DNA from: JANPEF01 sp031413115
Lineage (GTDB): Bacteria; Eisenbacteria; RBG-16-71-46; DASYSL01
Direction of reading: 5' to 3'
DNA: 64,000 bases
NCBI GenBank assembly: GCA_031413115.1
Contig: JANOEH010000179.1
Span: forward strand, 1 to 64,000
A program made the position numbers and the translations under genes. Shown in pieces: positions 16,220-24,269 of this stretch. A model generated the notes under the pieces. The model did not search any database. It worked only from the letters and a program-made list of their open reading frames with translations, and was not told the origin of the DNA. How positions within the stretch are numbered: position 1 is the first letter of the stretch; each line of letters begins with the position of its first letter.

Positions 16220-16289
16220 GCGACGTCCGCCGAGCCCCTCGGCGCCGCCGGTCCCTCCGACCGCCGATACCCCGATCCCGAGGATCTCC

Positions 16290-16850
16290 GTGGCCAATAC
16301 CGCCGACATCAAGAACGGGCTCGTCATCGAGCACAAGAACGACCTCTATCGGGTCGTCGAGTTCCAGCACGTCAAGCCCGGCAAGGGTGGGGCCTTCGTC
16401 CGCACCAAGCTCAAGAACCTGCGCACCGGACGCGTCATCGACGAGACGTGGAACTCGGGCGAGAAGATCCAGGATGTCCGCCTCGAGCCGCATTCGATGC
16501 AGTTCCTGTATGCCTCAGGTGACGACTATCACTTCATGAACACCGAGTCGTACGACCAGATCCAGCTCCCCAAGGCCATGCTCGCCGATTACGTCGGCTT
16601 CATGACCGATGGCATGATCCTGCCCGTGCTCATGCGCGAGAGCGAGATCGTCACCATCGAATTCCCGCAGATGGTCGAACTCGAGATCGCCGACACCGAG
16701 GACGGAGCGGCGCGCGGCGACACGGCGCGCGCGTTCCAGAAGCGGGCGACGCTGGTGACCGGAGCCGAGGTCATGGTGCCGGGTTTCATCAAGCAGGGCG
16801 ATCGGGTCAAGGTCGACACCACGACGGGGAAGTACGTCGAGCGCGTCTGA
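16290..16850 (+). CDS. efp: Translation elongation factor P
   Basis: This 186-residue cytoplasmic protein has the full-length three-domain EF-P layout: KOW-like domain I (1-64) and two OB domains. The domain-I tip loop HVKPGKGGAF carries Lys32, the position modified by EpmA/B-type or other systems. The C-terminus shows VPGFIKQGDRVKVDTTTGKY, the EF-P signature. EF-P rescues ribosomes stalled at polyproline, which matters here because Pro/Ala-rich linkers and the Pro-rich Rho tail are common in the window. The GTG at 16290 follows GAGGATCTCC. A strong terminator ends the gene. No epmA/epmB is in the window. Confidence 0.95.
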   Translation: MANTADIKNGLVIEHKNDLYRVVEFQHVKPGKGGAFVRTKLKNLRTGRVIDETWNSGEKIQDVRLEPHSMQFLYASGDDYHFMNTESYDQIQLPKAMLADYVGFMTDGMILPVLMRESEIVTIEFPQMVELEIADTEDGAARGDTARAFQKRATLVTGAEVMVPGFIKQGDRVKVDTTTGKYVERV

Positions 16851-16874
16851 TTCCTCCTGACGAGGGCACGAAGA

Positions 16875-16907
16875 GTCGCCCCGGTCCAGAGTGCGGACCG
16901 GGGCGAC
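16875..16907. terminator. Terminator of efp, probably bidirectional
   Basis: A perfect 13-base stem, GTCGCCCCGGTCC (16875-16887) with GGACCGGGGCGAC (16895-16907), and a 7-base loop are followed by CGTGTTTT on the plus strand. It lies between efp and the convergent glycine-zipper gene, which stops at 16939. Confidence 0.85.
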
Positions 16908-16938
16908 CGTGTTTTCCAGCTGGGTGTTTCGTGTGGGA

Positions 16939-17634
16939 CTACGCAGAGGTCGACGGACGGACGGTCACCGCGCGGTCGAGCGAGACCGCGAGCGCCGTTC
17001 CGGCCGGGAGCTGCAGCTGCGGTCCGCGCGTCAGCAACGAAGCCGCGGTGCCGGCCACGGCGCCTGCCGCTGCGCCCTTCCCGGCATCGCCCGCCGAGCC
17101 GCCGATGATCGCGCCGACCACGCCGCCAGCGACCGCGCCGCCGCCGATGATCGCCGCATCCTTGCCGCGTCCCGACTCGCTCTCGTAGATCCGGCTCGTC
17201 GAGGAGAGATCATACGTCCGGCCGCTGAAGCGTACCGTGTCGTAGGTGAGCTGCATCCGGCCACGGCCGCTGGCCTTGCCCGGCTGCTCCGTGAGCGAGA
17301 CATGACCGCTGACGATGGCGCCGGCCGGAATGATCGTCGCCCCCGCGACGGTCACCGGCGACGAGATGCGCGCGGTGAAGCGATCGCCCACCGACGCGGT
17401 CTTCGTGCTGAGGGACGTCTCGAGCGTCATCGCCACCGCCGTGCCGGCGGGCAGCGTGACCGTTCGCGGCTGGGTGGCCGCGCTGCCGACCTTGGAAGCG
17501 ACCTCACCGACCACGTCCGGCGTCGCCGAGTTGTTTAGGGCGTAGACCGCGACGGCGCCGAGCAGCCCCAGGCCGACGAGAGACATCCACAGGAGTTTCC
17601 TGTTGTTGTTGTGCGTGCTGGTGTTGGTTTCCAT
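16939..17634 (-). CDS. Membrane-anchored glycine-zipper protein
   Basis: This 231-residue protein has an N-terminal signal anchor (LLWMSLVGLGLLGAVAVYAL). A beta-rich domain follows (about residues 55-140: PRTVTLPAGTAVAMTLETSL, SSPVTVAGATIIPAGAIVSG) that resembles TrbI/VirB10-like or SH3-like folds. A glycine zipper comes next (AAIIGGGAVAGGVVGAIIGG, about 160-200) and a closing beta segment repeats the LPAGTALAVSLD motif. The two LPAGTA-containing segments flank the zipper. The ATG at 17634 has AAGGAGGAAC at good spacing. It is probably an envelope protein; function is unknown. Confidence 0.75.
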   Translation of the reverse strand: METNTSTHNNNRKLLWMSLVGLGLLGAVAVYALNNSATPDVVGEVASKVGSAATQPRTVTLPAGTAVAMTLETSLSTKTASVGDRFTARISSPVTVAGATIIPAGAIVSGHVSLTEQPGKASGRGRMQLTYDTVRFSGRTYDLSSTSRIYESESGRGKDAAIIGGGAVAGGVVGAIIGGSAGDAGKGAAAGAVAGTAASLLTRGPQLQLPAGTALAVSLDRAVTVRPSTSA

Positions 17635-17681
17635 GATGTTCCTCCTTGTTGCGAACAGATGATCGACGGGTGGTCCGTCGA

Positions 17682-18176
17682 CTACCGAACGGTGATGCCG
17701 AACAGGATCGAGGCCTGGTTGACCTCGCTGAACGTGTAGCGGCCCTCGACGAACAGGTTGTTCCTGCCGGCCGGGAAGAGGACGCCGCCGAACATGTTCG
17801 CCGCCGGGTCGGTCTGGCTGCTGTCGTTCCCGTTGTTGTCGGAGTAGTCGACCATGCTGAAGCCGAGGCCGCCTCCGAGATACGGCGACGTCTTCGACTG
17901 CGGGCCGAAGTGGTAGAGCGCGTCCAGGTTGCCGTTGAAGCCGGTCAACTGGTCGGCGTTCCAGTACAGGATGTTCGGCTGCAGGTGCCAGTGGGAACCG
18001 GGGCTCTCCAGCTCGACGTGCGCGCCGACGGCGATTCCGCCGCCGTCACCTTCCGGGTCGAGGTAGCCGATGCGACCACCACCGCCGCTGAAGCCGAATG
18101 CCGAGGCGTGGGGGGCGGCCAGGACGAGGCCGAGCGCGATGGTGCCGGTGACGGCTGCGATTGAGGAGAGCTTCAT
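17682..18176 (-). CDS. Small outer-membrane barrel protein
   Basis: This 164-residue protein has a signal peptide ending ASA|FGFSGG. The mature part (about 140 residues) shows short amphipathic strands (GGIAVGAHVELESPG, WHLQPNILYWNAD, NLFVEGRYTFSEV), a Gly-rich start, and ends SILFGITVR. This suits an eight-stranded OmpX/opacity-like barrel. The ATG at 18176 follows GGAGGATCC. It is first downstream of the small membrane genes at 18191-18575, all on the minus strand. Confidence 0.7.
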   Translation of the reverse strand: MKLSSIAAVTGTIALGLVLAAPHASAFGFSGGGGRIGYLDPEGDGGGIAVGAHVELESPGSHWHLQPNILYWNADQLTGFNGNLDALYHFGPQSKTSPYLGGGLGFSMVDYSDNNGNDSSQTDPAANMFGGVLFPAGRNNLFVEGRYTFSEVNQASILFGITVR

Positions 18177-18190
18177 GGATCCTCCGGGTG

Positions 18191-18412
18191 TCAGGTTGCG
18201 TTGCGGCGGACTCCGCCCGCGAAGACCAGGGCGAGTCCCGAGACGACGGCCACCGCGCCCGCGATCGGCGGGATCGGCAGCGACTTCTTCTCGGTCACCT
18301 GCAAGTCGATCGGACCGAGTTCGACGTTGCTCTTCTTGTTCCAGCCGATTCCGCCCCAAGCCAACCCGGCAAGGCCGAGCAGGATGAGGACGATTCCGAG
18401 GCTGCGGGTCAT
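18191..18412 (-). CDS. DUF3185-like small membrane protein
   Basis: The 73-residue protein has two membrane helices (LGIVLILLGLAGLAWGGIGW and AGAVAVVSGLALVFAGG). Between them is a short soluble loop, SNVELGPIDLQVTEKK, followed by LPIPP. The layout and the GP..LQVTE(K)K..PIPP loop match DUF3185-type proteins of unknown function. The ATG at 18412 follows GAGGGGGA. It lies 13 bases from the next minus-strand gene, in an operon-like run. Confidence 0.7.
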   Translation of the reverse strand: MTRSLGIVLILLGLAGLAWGGIGWNKKSNVELGPIDLQVTEKKSLPIPPIAGAVAVVSGLALVFAGGVRRNAT

Positions 18413-18425
18413 AGCGTCCCCCTCG

Positions 18426-18575
18426 CTAGATGGGCTTGCGGCCCTGGATGATCCGGATGAGGACGCTGGCGATGGCCAGGACGAGCAGCAGGTGGACGAA
18501 GCCACCGAGCGTGACGCTGGAAGCCATTCCAAGTGCCCAGAGGACGACGAGGACGACGGCGATGGTCCACAACAT
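18426..18575 (-). CDS. Lmo0937-family small membrane protein
   Basis: This 49-residue protein, MLWTIAVVLVVLWALGMASS then GGFVHLLLVLAIASVLIRII and QGRKPI, matches the Lmo0937 family of tiny two-helix membrane proteins. These are often found in stress-linked clusters. The ATG at 18575 has GGAGGCACCCC. It is probably the first gene of the four-gene minus-strand run down to 16939. Confidence 0.8.
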   Translation of the reverse strand: MLWTIAVVLVVLWALGMASSVTLGGFVHLLLVLAIASVLIRIIQGRKPI

Positions 18576-18669
18576 GGGGTGCCTCCTGGTGAGAGAGTCG
18601 ATGGCCGGGCGGAGTGATCGCTCTCGACCGGACACCACGGACTAGAGCAGAGGTTGTGCCATGCGCTGA

Positions 18670-18696
18670 ATTATCGCCTAACACACATGATTACAA
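18670..18696 (-). promoter_or_regulatory. Candidate promoter in an AT-rich island
   Basis: Bases about 18660-18715 are strikingly AT-rich for this window. On the minus strand TTGTAA (18696-18691), 15 bases, GATAAT (18675-18670) could drive the small-membrane-protein run. The spacer is short, so this is tentative. Confidence 0.35.
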
Positions 18697-18869
18697 ATGG
18701 TTATAGATGTCCGACGGAAGCCGCGGGGCAGGCCAGGAGGGGAGAAGCGAGGGTCGCATTCTACAAAGTTCCACCAGGCAATACGCCGGTGTCCGCCCGG
18801 CGGCACCGCCCGGCACCGCCCGGCGGTCGACTTGCACCGGGACCCCCGGCGGACGTAGGCTGCGGATTC

Positions 18870-19079
18870 ATGAACGGAGGTGCCGACATCTGGACCCGCT
18901 GCAACATCTGCAAGAAGCCGATCGCTTTCGGTGCGCTGTGGTACCGCTGTTCCGTGTCGACCTGCAACAAGAAGCGGCTGGCCCTGCATTTCTGTTCCCC
19001 GGACTGCTGGGACGCGCACGTTCCCGATGCGAACCACAAGAACCCGCTGTGCATCGAGGAGCAGGCCCCGGCCCGCTGA
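18870..19079 (+). CDS. Small cysteine-rich zinc-ribbon-like protein
   Basis: This 69-residue protein has at least six Cys in zinc-ligand spacing: TRCNICKKPIAFG, YRCSVSTCNKKR, HFCSPDCWDAH. The CxxC...C....C pattern and FCSPDCW resemble MYND/FCS-like or TRASH-like metal-binding domains. The ATG at 18870 is chosen because the motif begins six residues in. A longer open frame upstream is Pro/Arg-rich noise. No Shine-Dalgarno sequence is obvious. Function is unknown. Confidence 0.65.
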   Translation: MNGGADIWTRCNICKKPIAFGALWYRCSVSTCNKKRLALHFCSPDCWDAHVPDANHKNPLCIEEQAPAR

Positions 19080-19234
19080 TCACCCCGATTTCAAGTCGGT
19101 GTCAAGAGCCCCGTCGTCCGCATGCCGGGCGGCGGGGTCTGCATCCCAAGAGGGGTCCGTTTCGCAGTACGCTGGTGTTCGACACCCGCCGGACGTTCGA
19201 GACTCCGATCCCCCAGCCCGTGGAGGAAGCACCC

Positions 19235-19909
19235 GTGAAGTCGTCCCTCTCGTCGTACTTCGCCGTCACCGCCCTCTCGTTGTTCGTGGCCTCGACGCCG
19301 GCCTTCGCGGCCGTCGAAATGCTGGACATCGATCGTGGACACACCAACGTCGGGTTCAGCGTCCGCCACTTCTTCACGCCGGTGAAGGGAGAATTCAAGG
19401 ACGTGCAGGGATCGATTGCGTTCGACAAGGAAAACCCGAGCGCCTCGAAGGTCGCGGTCACGATCCAGGCGGCCAGCATCAACACGAATCACGAGCAGCG
19501 CGACGGCCATCTCAAAGCCGAGGACTTCTTCTGGGCGGAGAAGTTTCCGGAGGTCAAGTTCGTCTCGAAGTCGATCACCGTCGGCAAGGACAACAAGGGC
19601 ACGATGACAGGCGACCTGACGATGCGTGGCGTGACCAAGCCGATCACGCTCGACGTCGAGATCCTCGGGATCATGGCCGGCAAGTCGGGATCCGTGGCTG
19701 GATTCAGCGCCCGCGGCAAGGTGAACCGCAAGGACTACGGCATCATCTGGAACAAGACGCTCGACAACGGCTCGGTCATGCTGGCCGATGACGTGGAGCT
19801 CGCCATCGATGTCGAGGCGAAGACGCCGCGGCAGTCGGGTCCGCCGCCCGCAGCCCCGGCTGCGGCCACGCCGGCCACGCCGGCGGCGCCGTCCGGAGAC
19901 AAGAAATAA
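19235..19909 (+). CDS. YceI-family periplasmic lipid-binding protein
   Basis: This 224-residue exported protein has a signal peptide ending AFA|AVEM. The YceI lipocalin-like barrel spans residues about 25-195, with DIDRGHTNVGFSVRHFFTPV, GTMTGDLTMRGVTKPITLDV and NRKDYGI all diagnostic. The family binds isoprenoids or similar amphipathic molecules. A Pro/Ala-rich tail of about 25 residues follows, ending SGDKK, which is unusual for YceI. The GTG at 19235 follows GGAGGAAG. A hairpin 39 bases after the stop probably ends transcription. Confidence 0.9.
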   Translation: MKSSLSSYFAVTALSLFVASTPAFAAVEMLDIDRGHTNVGFSVRHFFTPVKGEFKDVQGSIAFDKENPSASKVAVTIQAASINTNHEQRDGHLKAEDFFWAEKFPEVKFVSKSITVGKDNKGTMTGDLTMRGVTKPITLDVEILGIMAGKSGSVAGFSARGKVNRKDYGIIWNKTLDNGSVMLADDVELAIDVEAKTPRQSGPPPAAPAAATPATPAAPSGDKK

Positions 19910-19948
19910 CGCCGCCGCAACGACCATCGCGGCTGGACCGCACGTCGG

Positions 19949-19974
19949 GCCCGGGACGAAGCCTCGTCCCGGGC
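19949..19974 (+). terminator. Hairpin after the YceI gene
   Basis: A perfect 11-base stem, GCCCGGGACGA (19949-19959) with TCGTCCCGGGC (19964-19974), and a 4-base loop. No T-run follows, so it may act with Rho or stabilise the 3' end. Confidence 0.5.
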
Positions 19975-20039
19975 CTCTGCGTTGCGGTGCTAGAATCACG
20001 GTCCAGGCGCGCAGGGCGCCGGCTCAATCTGGAGCGTTT

Positions 20040-20990
20040 GTGATCCCTGGTCTGCATCATCCGCCGCACGCACGGCTCGCGCTCTTGGCCCTGGGCATCC
20101 TCGGCGGCGCCCTGGCGCCCTCCGGCCCCGCCAGCGCGTTCAGCTGGGGCAATGTCGTCCTCACCAGCGGCGCGGAGATCCGCGAGTTTCGCACCGACGG
20201 GATGCCGGTGGCGTCGATTGCCGTGCCCTATCCGCCGGGCGCGCGCGGTGGCACGAACCCGTTGCTCGGCCTGGCGTTCGATGCCGACGCGCGGCTTGGC
20301 GTCTTCAACGGTGCGACGGCGCCGTACCTCAGCGTGTACGACGCCGGCGTGGCGGGGTGGACGCACGCCACGCTGCCGGGCTGGTCGACATTGGAACTCG
20401 GCGGTTTCGGTGGGCTCGCCGCGTTCGGGCACGACTTCGTCGCCGGCGACATGGCGACGCCGAGCGGCGCCGCGAACGGTTTGATCTCGTTCGACGGGGA
20501 TGCCGCCTACCTGGCGCAGCGAAACATCGCGGGCTTCGACTTCAGCGACCTCGCCGCCGGACCGGACGGGCGCCTGCATGCGCTGGTCGCCACCACCAAC
20601 GTCGTCTTCATCTTCGATCCGGTCACGATGGCGAGCACCGGTTCGGTGCAGCTCGACGGCTCCTTGCAGTCGATCGCGCTCGCGCCCGACGGCACGTACT
20701 ACGGCGCCTCGGGCGATGGGTACGTCCGGCGCTTCACGGCGCAGGGCGCCTCGTTCGACACGCTGGATACGGCCATCCCGGGATTGATCGACATCGCTGT
20801 CTCGGCGAACGGCGAGGTGGCGATGAGCACCGCGCTCGGCGAGGTCGTGCTGTGCGACGCGGCGCTCTCGGCGGCCAAGACGTTCCTGGTGGGGGGCGGG
20901 CCCGCCTACATCACGTGGGTGCCGTTCCATCCCTCGACGCCGACGCTCCGTCGATCGTGGGGCCGGCTCAAGGACACCTACCGCCGCTGA
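20040..20990 (+). CDS. Secreted beta-propeller-like protein
   Basis: This 316-residue protein has a signal peptide (ALLALGILGGALAPSGPASA) and no recognised family. It is built of repeated beta-rich blades with loosely conserved Asp-Gly turns (LGLAFDADARLGVFNG, DLAAGPDGRLHALVA, SIALAPDGTYYGASGDG, DIAVSANGEVAMSTA). These are typical of NHL/SMP-30-like six-bladed propellers. It ends with Thr-Leu-Arg-Arg-Ser-Trp-Gly-Arg-Leu-Lys, reminiscent of short C-terminal tags. The GTG at 20040 follows CTGGAGCG. A TAGAAT box lies about 45 bases upstream without a good -35. It is convergent with the CPXCG gene. Confidence 0.65.
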   Translation: MIPGLHHPPHARLALLALGILGGALAPSGPASAFSWGNVVLTSGAEIREFRTDGMPVASIAVPYPPGARGGTNPLLGLAFDADARLGVFNGATAPYLSVYDAGVAGWTHATLPGWSTLELGGFGGLAAFGHDFVAGDMATPSGAANGLISFDGDAAYLAQRNIAGFDFSDLAAGPDGRLHALVATTNVVFIFDPVTMASTGSVQLDGSLQSIALAPDGTYYGASGDGYVRRFTAQGASFDTLDTAIPGLIDIAVSANGEVAMSTALGEVVLCDAALSAAKTFLVGGGPAYITWVPFHPSTPTLRRSWGRLKDTYRR

Positions 20991-21015
20991 GCGGAAACGC
21001 CTGGGGCAGCTTGCT

Positions 21016-21306
21016 TCACTCGTCGAGCGGCTCCAGCTCGACCGTCACCGCGCCCTCCGCGTCGACCGTCACCCGCACCTGCCACGGTCGGCAGCACACC
21101 GCGCAATCCTCGACGTAGCTCTGGTCCGAGCCGCCACCCAGGTCGACGAACAACTCGTTCTCCTCGAAGCAGTACGGGCAGGTCGCCGCGTGGGTGTCGT
21201 CGACGCGCGAGTGCGCGCCGTGGTCGAGGGCGTCGTCGTTGTCATCCGAGCCGGTGGGCGCGTCGTCGGGCGCGTCCTCGTCCCCCTCGTCGCGGAAGCG
21301 GATCAT
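21016..21306 (-). CDS. CPXCG-type cysteine-rich zinc protein
   Basis: This 96-residue protein carries the Cys-rich CPXCG pattern: ATCPYCFEENELFVDLGGG, SQSYVEDC-like SYVEDCAVCCRPW, then an all-beta end (VRVTVDAEGAVTVELEPLDE). The usual CPxCG has become CPYCF. An acidic N-terminal tail (about 40 residues) precedes it. Its ATG overlaps the stop of the transporter gene as ATGA, so it is translationally coupled. Family function is unknown. Confidence 0.8.
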   Translation of the reverse strand: MIRFRDEGDEDAPDDAPTGSDDNDDALDHGAHSRVDDTHAATCPYCFEENELFVDLGGGSDQSYVEDCAVCCRPWQVRVTVDAEGAVTVELEPLDE

Positions 21307-22622
21307 CGCAGGAACAGCGCCGCGGTTCCGATCAGCAGCCCGATGCCGAGCAGGTCGAGGGTGAGGCCGTAGCGGATCATCACGCCCAGCGGGATGCGCC
21401 CCGAGCCGAAGACGATCGCGTTCGGCGCGGTCGAGACCGGCAGCATGAAGCCGAGGCTCGACGCCGCCGTCGCGGCCAGCGCGGGCACCAGCGGATCGGC
21501 GCCCACGCTGCGCGACAGCGCAATCGTGATTGGCACGATGAGCGTTGCCGAAGCGGTGTTCGAGCTCGTCTCGGAGAGGAAGACGGCGAGCACCACCGAC
21601 AGCGCCGTCACCCCGAGAGCGTCGTGAAGGCCCGCGGCGCTGCGCAACGCCTCGGCGATCGCCCCGCCGAGCCCGGTCGAGAGCAGCAGCCCGCCCAGGC
21701 ACACGCCGCCGCCGAACAGGAGGATCGTTCCCCAGTCGATGTCCCGGGCCTCCTCCCACGTCAGCGTCGGGCGCCCGGCCGCGGGCACGATGAACAGGAA
21801 CACCGCGCCCAGCAGGGCCGTCGCGGTCTCGGGCAGGATCTTCGACAGGCGCCCCGCCAGCGGATCGCTCGCCCCGAGGGCGAGCTCCCACAGGCCCGGC
21901 AGGAGCCAGAGCACGATCGTCCCGCCGAAGACTCCGGCCACCGCGCGCTCCCGCGCCGTCCAGGGACCGAGGCGCTCGCGCTCGGCGATCAGCCCGGGCG
22001 TGGGCCGCGGCGCCGCGGCCGGGTCACGGCGCGCCGAGAGGACGAAGATCGCGGTCATCACCAGGTGCAGGACGAGCGAGAGCGGGACGAACACGGTCAT
22101 CCATTCGAGAAAGCTCGGTCGCGTCCCGAGCTCGCGCTCGATGAGGCCGAGTCCGATCAGGTTGGGTGGCGTTCCGACGGGCGTGGCCAAACCGCCGATC
22201 GAGGCGCCAAAGGTGCAGATCAGCAGCAGCGCGGTCGCGTAGCGCTCGCGCCCGCCCGCCGCCTCGCCGTGCCCAAGCATGGTCAGCACGGAGAGCGCGA
22301 TCGGGAACATGAGCGCCGCCGTGGCCGTGTTGCTGGTCCACATCGAGATCGCGAAGCAGAGCAGACCATAGAGCGGCAGGATGCGCAGCGGCCGCCCGGC
22401 GACGAACGGCAGCGTCAGCAGCACGAGCGCGATCCGCCGACCGAGTCCCGAGGACTCGAACGCGCGGGCGAGCAGGAACGAGCCGATGAGCAGGAACAGC
22501 ACCGGGTCGCCGAACGCCGCGAACGCCTCCCGCGGCGTCGCCACGCCGGCCATGATGACGAGCGTCGGCGCGAGCAGCCCGCTGACGGCGAACGGCAGCG
22601 CCTCGGTCATCCACAGGATCAC
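21303..22622 (-). CDS. SLC13/DASS-family anion symporter
   Basis: This multi-pass transporter (439 residues from the GTG at 22622) resembles the divalent anion:Na+ symporters that move dicarboxylates, phosphate or sulfate. Both family signatures show: MWTSNTATAALMFPI (SNT motif) in the first half and SETSSNTASATLIVPI in the second. The reading frame stays open upstream of 22622 and encodes a plausible first membrane helix (GLALALVAAAIVLAI) that DASS proteins need. There is no ATG, GTG or TTG there; a CTG at 22745 overlaps the TGA of the upstream gene. The true protein is probably about 480 residues from that CTG. The stop overlaps the CPXCG start. Confidence 0.85.
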   Translation of the reverse strand: MILWMTEALPFAVSGLLAPTLVIMAGVATPREAFAAFGDPVLFLLIGSFLLARAFESSGLGRRIALVLLTLPFVAGRPLRILPLYGLLCFAISMWTSNTATAALMFPIALSVLTMLGHGEAAGGRERYATALLLICTFGASIGGLATPVGTPPNLIGLGLIERELGTRPSFLEWMTVFVPLSLVLHLVMTAIFVLSARRDPAAAPRPTPGLIAERERLGPWTARERAVAGVFGGTIVLWLLPGLWELALGASDPLAGRLSKILPETATALLGAVFLFIVPAAGRPTLTWEEARDIDWGTILLFGGGVCLGGLLLSTGLGGAIAEALRSAAGLHDALGVTALSVVLAVFLSETSSNTASATLIVPITIALSRSVGADPLVPALAATAASSLGFMLPVSTAPNAIVFGSGRIPLGVMIRYGLTLDLLGIGLLIGTAALFLR

Positions 22623-22741
22623 GATCGCGATCCAGATCGCGCCCAGACGATGCGCCTGCGGCGTGATCGAGGGCGCGGGGATGGCGAGAACGATTGCCGC
22701 GGCGACGAGCGCGAGAGCGAGGCCGATGGCCGTGCGACGGC

Positions 22742-24208
22742 TCAGAGCGTGCTCGCCGACTCGGCGCGGCGACGAACCGCGTCGATCAGTCCGTCGAACA
22801 CGACCTTGTGGAGGGGGTAGAGCGCGTACCAGTAGACGAGACCGAACAGGCCGCGTGGCTCGAAGACCGCGGTCTGGCGCAGCTGCGTGCGCGTCGCGTC
22901 CCCCGGAGCGGGCTCACACTCGAAGACCAGCCAGGCGCGGCCGGGGATCTTCATCTCGGCGCGCAGGCGGAGCGCGCGCCCGGAGTCGACCGATTCGACG
23001 CGCCAGAAATCGAGCGCGTCGCCGGGGCGGAGTTCATCGGGGTGGCGGCGCCCGCGGCGCATGCCCACGCCGCCGACCAGTCGATCGAGCAGCCCGCGCA
23101 GCCGCCACAGGGCGGTTCCAAAGTACCAGCCGCGACGGCCGCCGATGCCGGCAAACGTCCGGTAAACGCGCTCCGCCGGCGCCTGCACCACGCGCGTCCG
23201 TCGTTCGAAGATGCGCCCCTCGCGTTCCTCGAGCGACACCGTGCCCTCGAGGGTGCCACCCGGGAACGCTCCGGCCCAGTCCGTCTCGACGTCGCCACGA
23301 TCCGCCTGCTCGAGCGCGCGCTGGACGGCGGTCGCATAGGGTGTCGGAGGGACGCCAAACAGGCGGCGCGCGTCGTCGTCGTGCACGATGACCTCGTTGC
23401 GCATGCCCTCGACGAGGGTGCGGGCGATCGCTTTCGGAATGGGCGTGACGAGGTCGACCCAGTACGACGACAGCCGCGGCGTGAGCACCGGGACCGGCAC
23501 GAGCAGCCGCTTGAGCCCGCGCAGGCGGGCGTAGGTCTGCATCATGTCGCCGTAGGTGAGCACGTCGGGTCCGCCGATCTCGAATACGCGGCCGATCGCC
23601 TCGGTGCTGCCACGCGCGGCGACGAGGTAGTCGAGCACGTCGCGGATCGCGATCGGCTGGCAGCGCGTGGACACCCAGCGCGGACAGATCATCACCGGCA
23701 CGCGCTCGGTCAGGTAGCGGATCATCTCGAAGGAGAGGCTGCCCGAGCCCACGATGACGGCGGCGCGGAACTCGGTGACCGGGGCGCCGGTCGCGCGCAG
23801 CGCCTCGCCCGTCTCGTGCCGGCTGCGCAAGTGGGGCGACAGGTCGGCGCGTGCCTCGCCGAGCCCGCCCAGGTAGATCACCTGCCGCACGCCGGCGCGC
23901 AGTGCCGCTTCGCCGAACAGGTGCGCCGCATCGCGATCGCGGGCGGCAAAGCCCTCGCCGCCGGCGAGCGCATGGATGAGGTAGTACGCCGTGTCGCAGC
24001 CCGCGAGCGCACGGTCGAGCGCGCCCGGATCGAGCGCGTCGCCCGGCACGATGGTGACCGCCGGATCGGCGCTCCAGGCTCGGCCCGCAAGCCGCTCGGG
24101 TGTGCGCGCGAGGCAGCGCACGTCGACTCCGCTCGCCAGCAGGCGGGGGACGAGTCGACCCCCGATGTAGCCGGAGGCGCCGGTAACGAGGACGGTGGGT
24201 CGGGTCAC
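22742..24208 (-). CDS. SDR oxidoreductase fused to DUF2867
   Basis: This 488-residue protein has two parts. Residues 1 to about 300 form an atypical SDR (NmrA/extended type) with the Rossmann motif VTGASGYIGGRLVPRLL. The C-terminal part (about 310-488) is the DUF2867 SRPBCC-like domain (YRTFAGIGGRRGWYFG, WRVESVDSG, FEPRGLFGLVYWYALYPLHK). This fusion is a known family of uncharacterised proteins. The GTG at 24208 is the only start that keeps the Rossmann strand at the N-terminus. No Shine-Dalgarno sequence is visible. The gene ends against the transporter frame (CTGA), so the two form an operon with CPXCG. Confidence 0.85.
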   Translation of the reverse strand: MTRPTVLVTGASGYIGGRLVPRLLASGVDVRCLARTPERLAGRAWSADPAVTIVPGDALDPGALDRALAGCDTAYYLIHALAGGEGFAARDRDAAHLFGEAALRAGVRQVIYLGGLGEARADLSPHLRSRHETGEALRATGAPVTEFRAAVIVGSGSLSFEMIRYLTERVPVMICPRWVSTRCQPIAIRDVLDYLVAARGSTEAIGRVFEIGGPDVLTYGDMMQTYARLRGLKRLLVPVPVLTPRLSSYWVDLVTPIPKAIARTLVEGMRNEVIVHDDDARRLFGVPPTPYATAVQRALEQADRGDVETDWAGAFPGGTLEGTVSLEEREGRIFERRTRVVQAPAERVYRTFAGIGGRRGWYFGTALWRLRGLLDRLVGGVGMRRGRRHPDELRPGDALDFWRVESVDSGRALRLRAEMKIPGRAWLVFECEPAPGDATRTQLRQTAVFEPRGLFGLVYWYALYPLHKVVFDGLIDAVRRRAESASTL

Positions 24209-24234
24209 AGTTCGGCAGTCTCGCACGGACGCGG

Positions 24235-24264
24235 TTGCCTCACCAGCTTCCGTGTGCGTAAATC
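24235..24264 (+). promoter_or_regulatory. Candidate leaderless promoter of the metallopeptidase gene
   Basis: TTGCCT (24235-24240) followed by GTAAAT (17-base spacer) or TAAATC (18-base spacer, 24259-24264). The -10 ends about 6 bases before the ATG at 24270 and no Shine-Dalgarno sequence precedes it, so transcription may begin at the start codon. Confidence 0.4.
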
Positions 24265-24269
24265 CGGGC

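Noticed and set aside
18797..18830. Short direct repeats of GGCACCGCCC
   Set aside because: There are only two or three copies within 35 bases in a GC-rich leader; no array or mobile-element structure.
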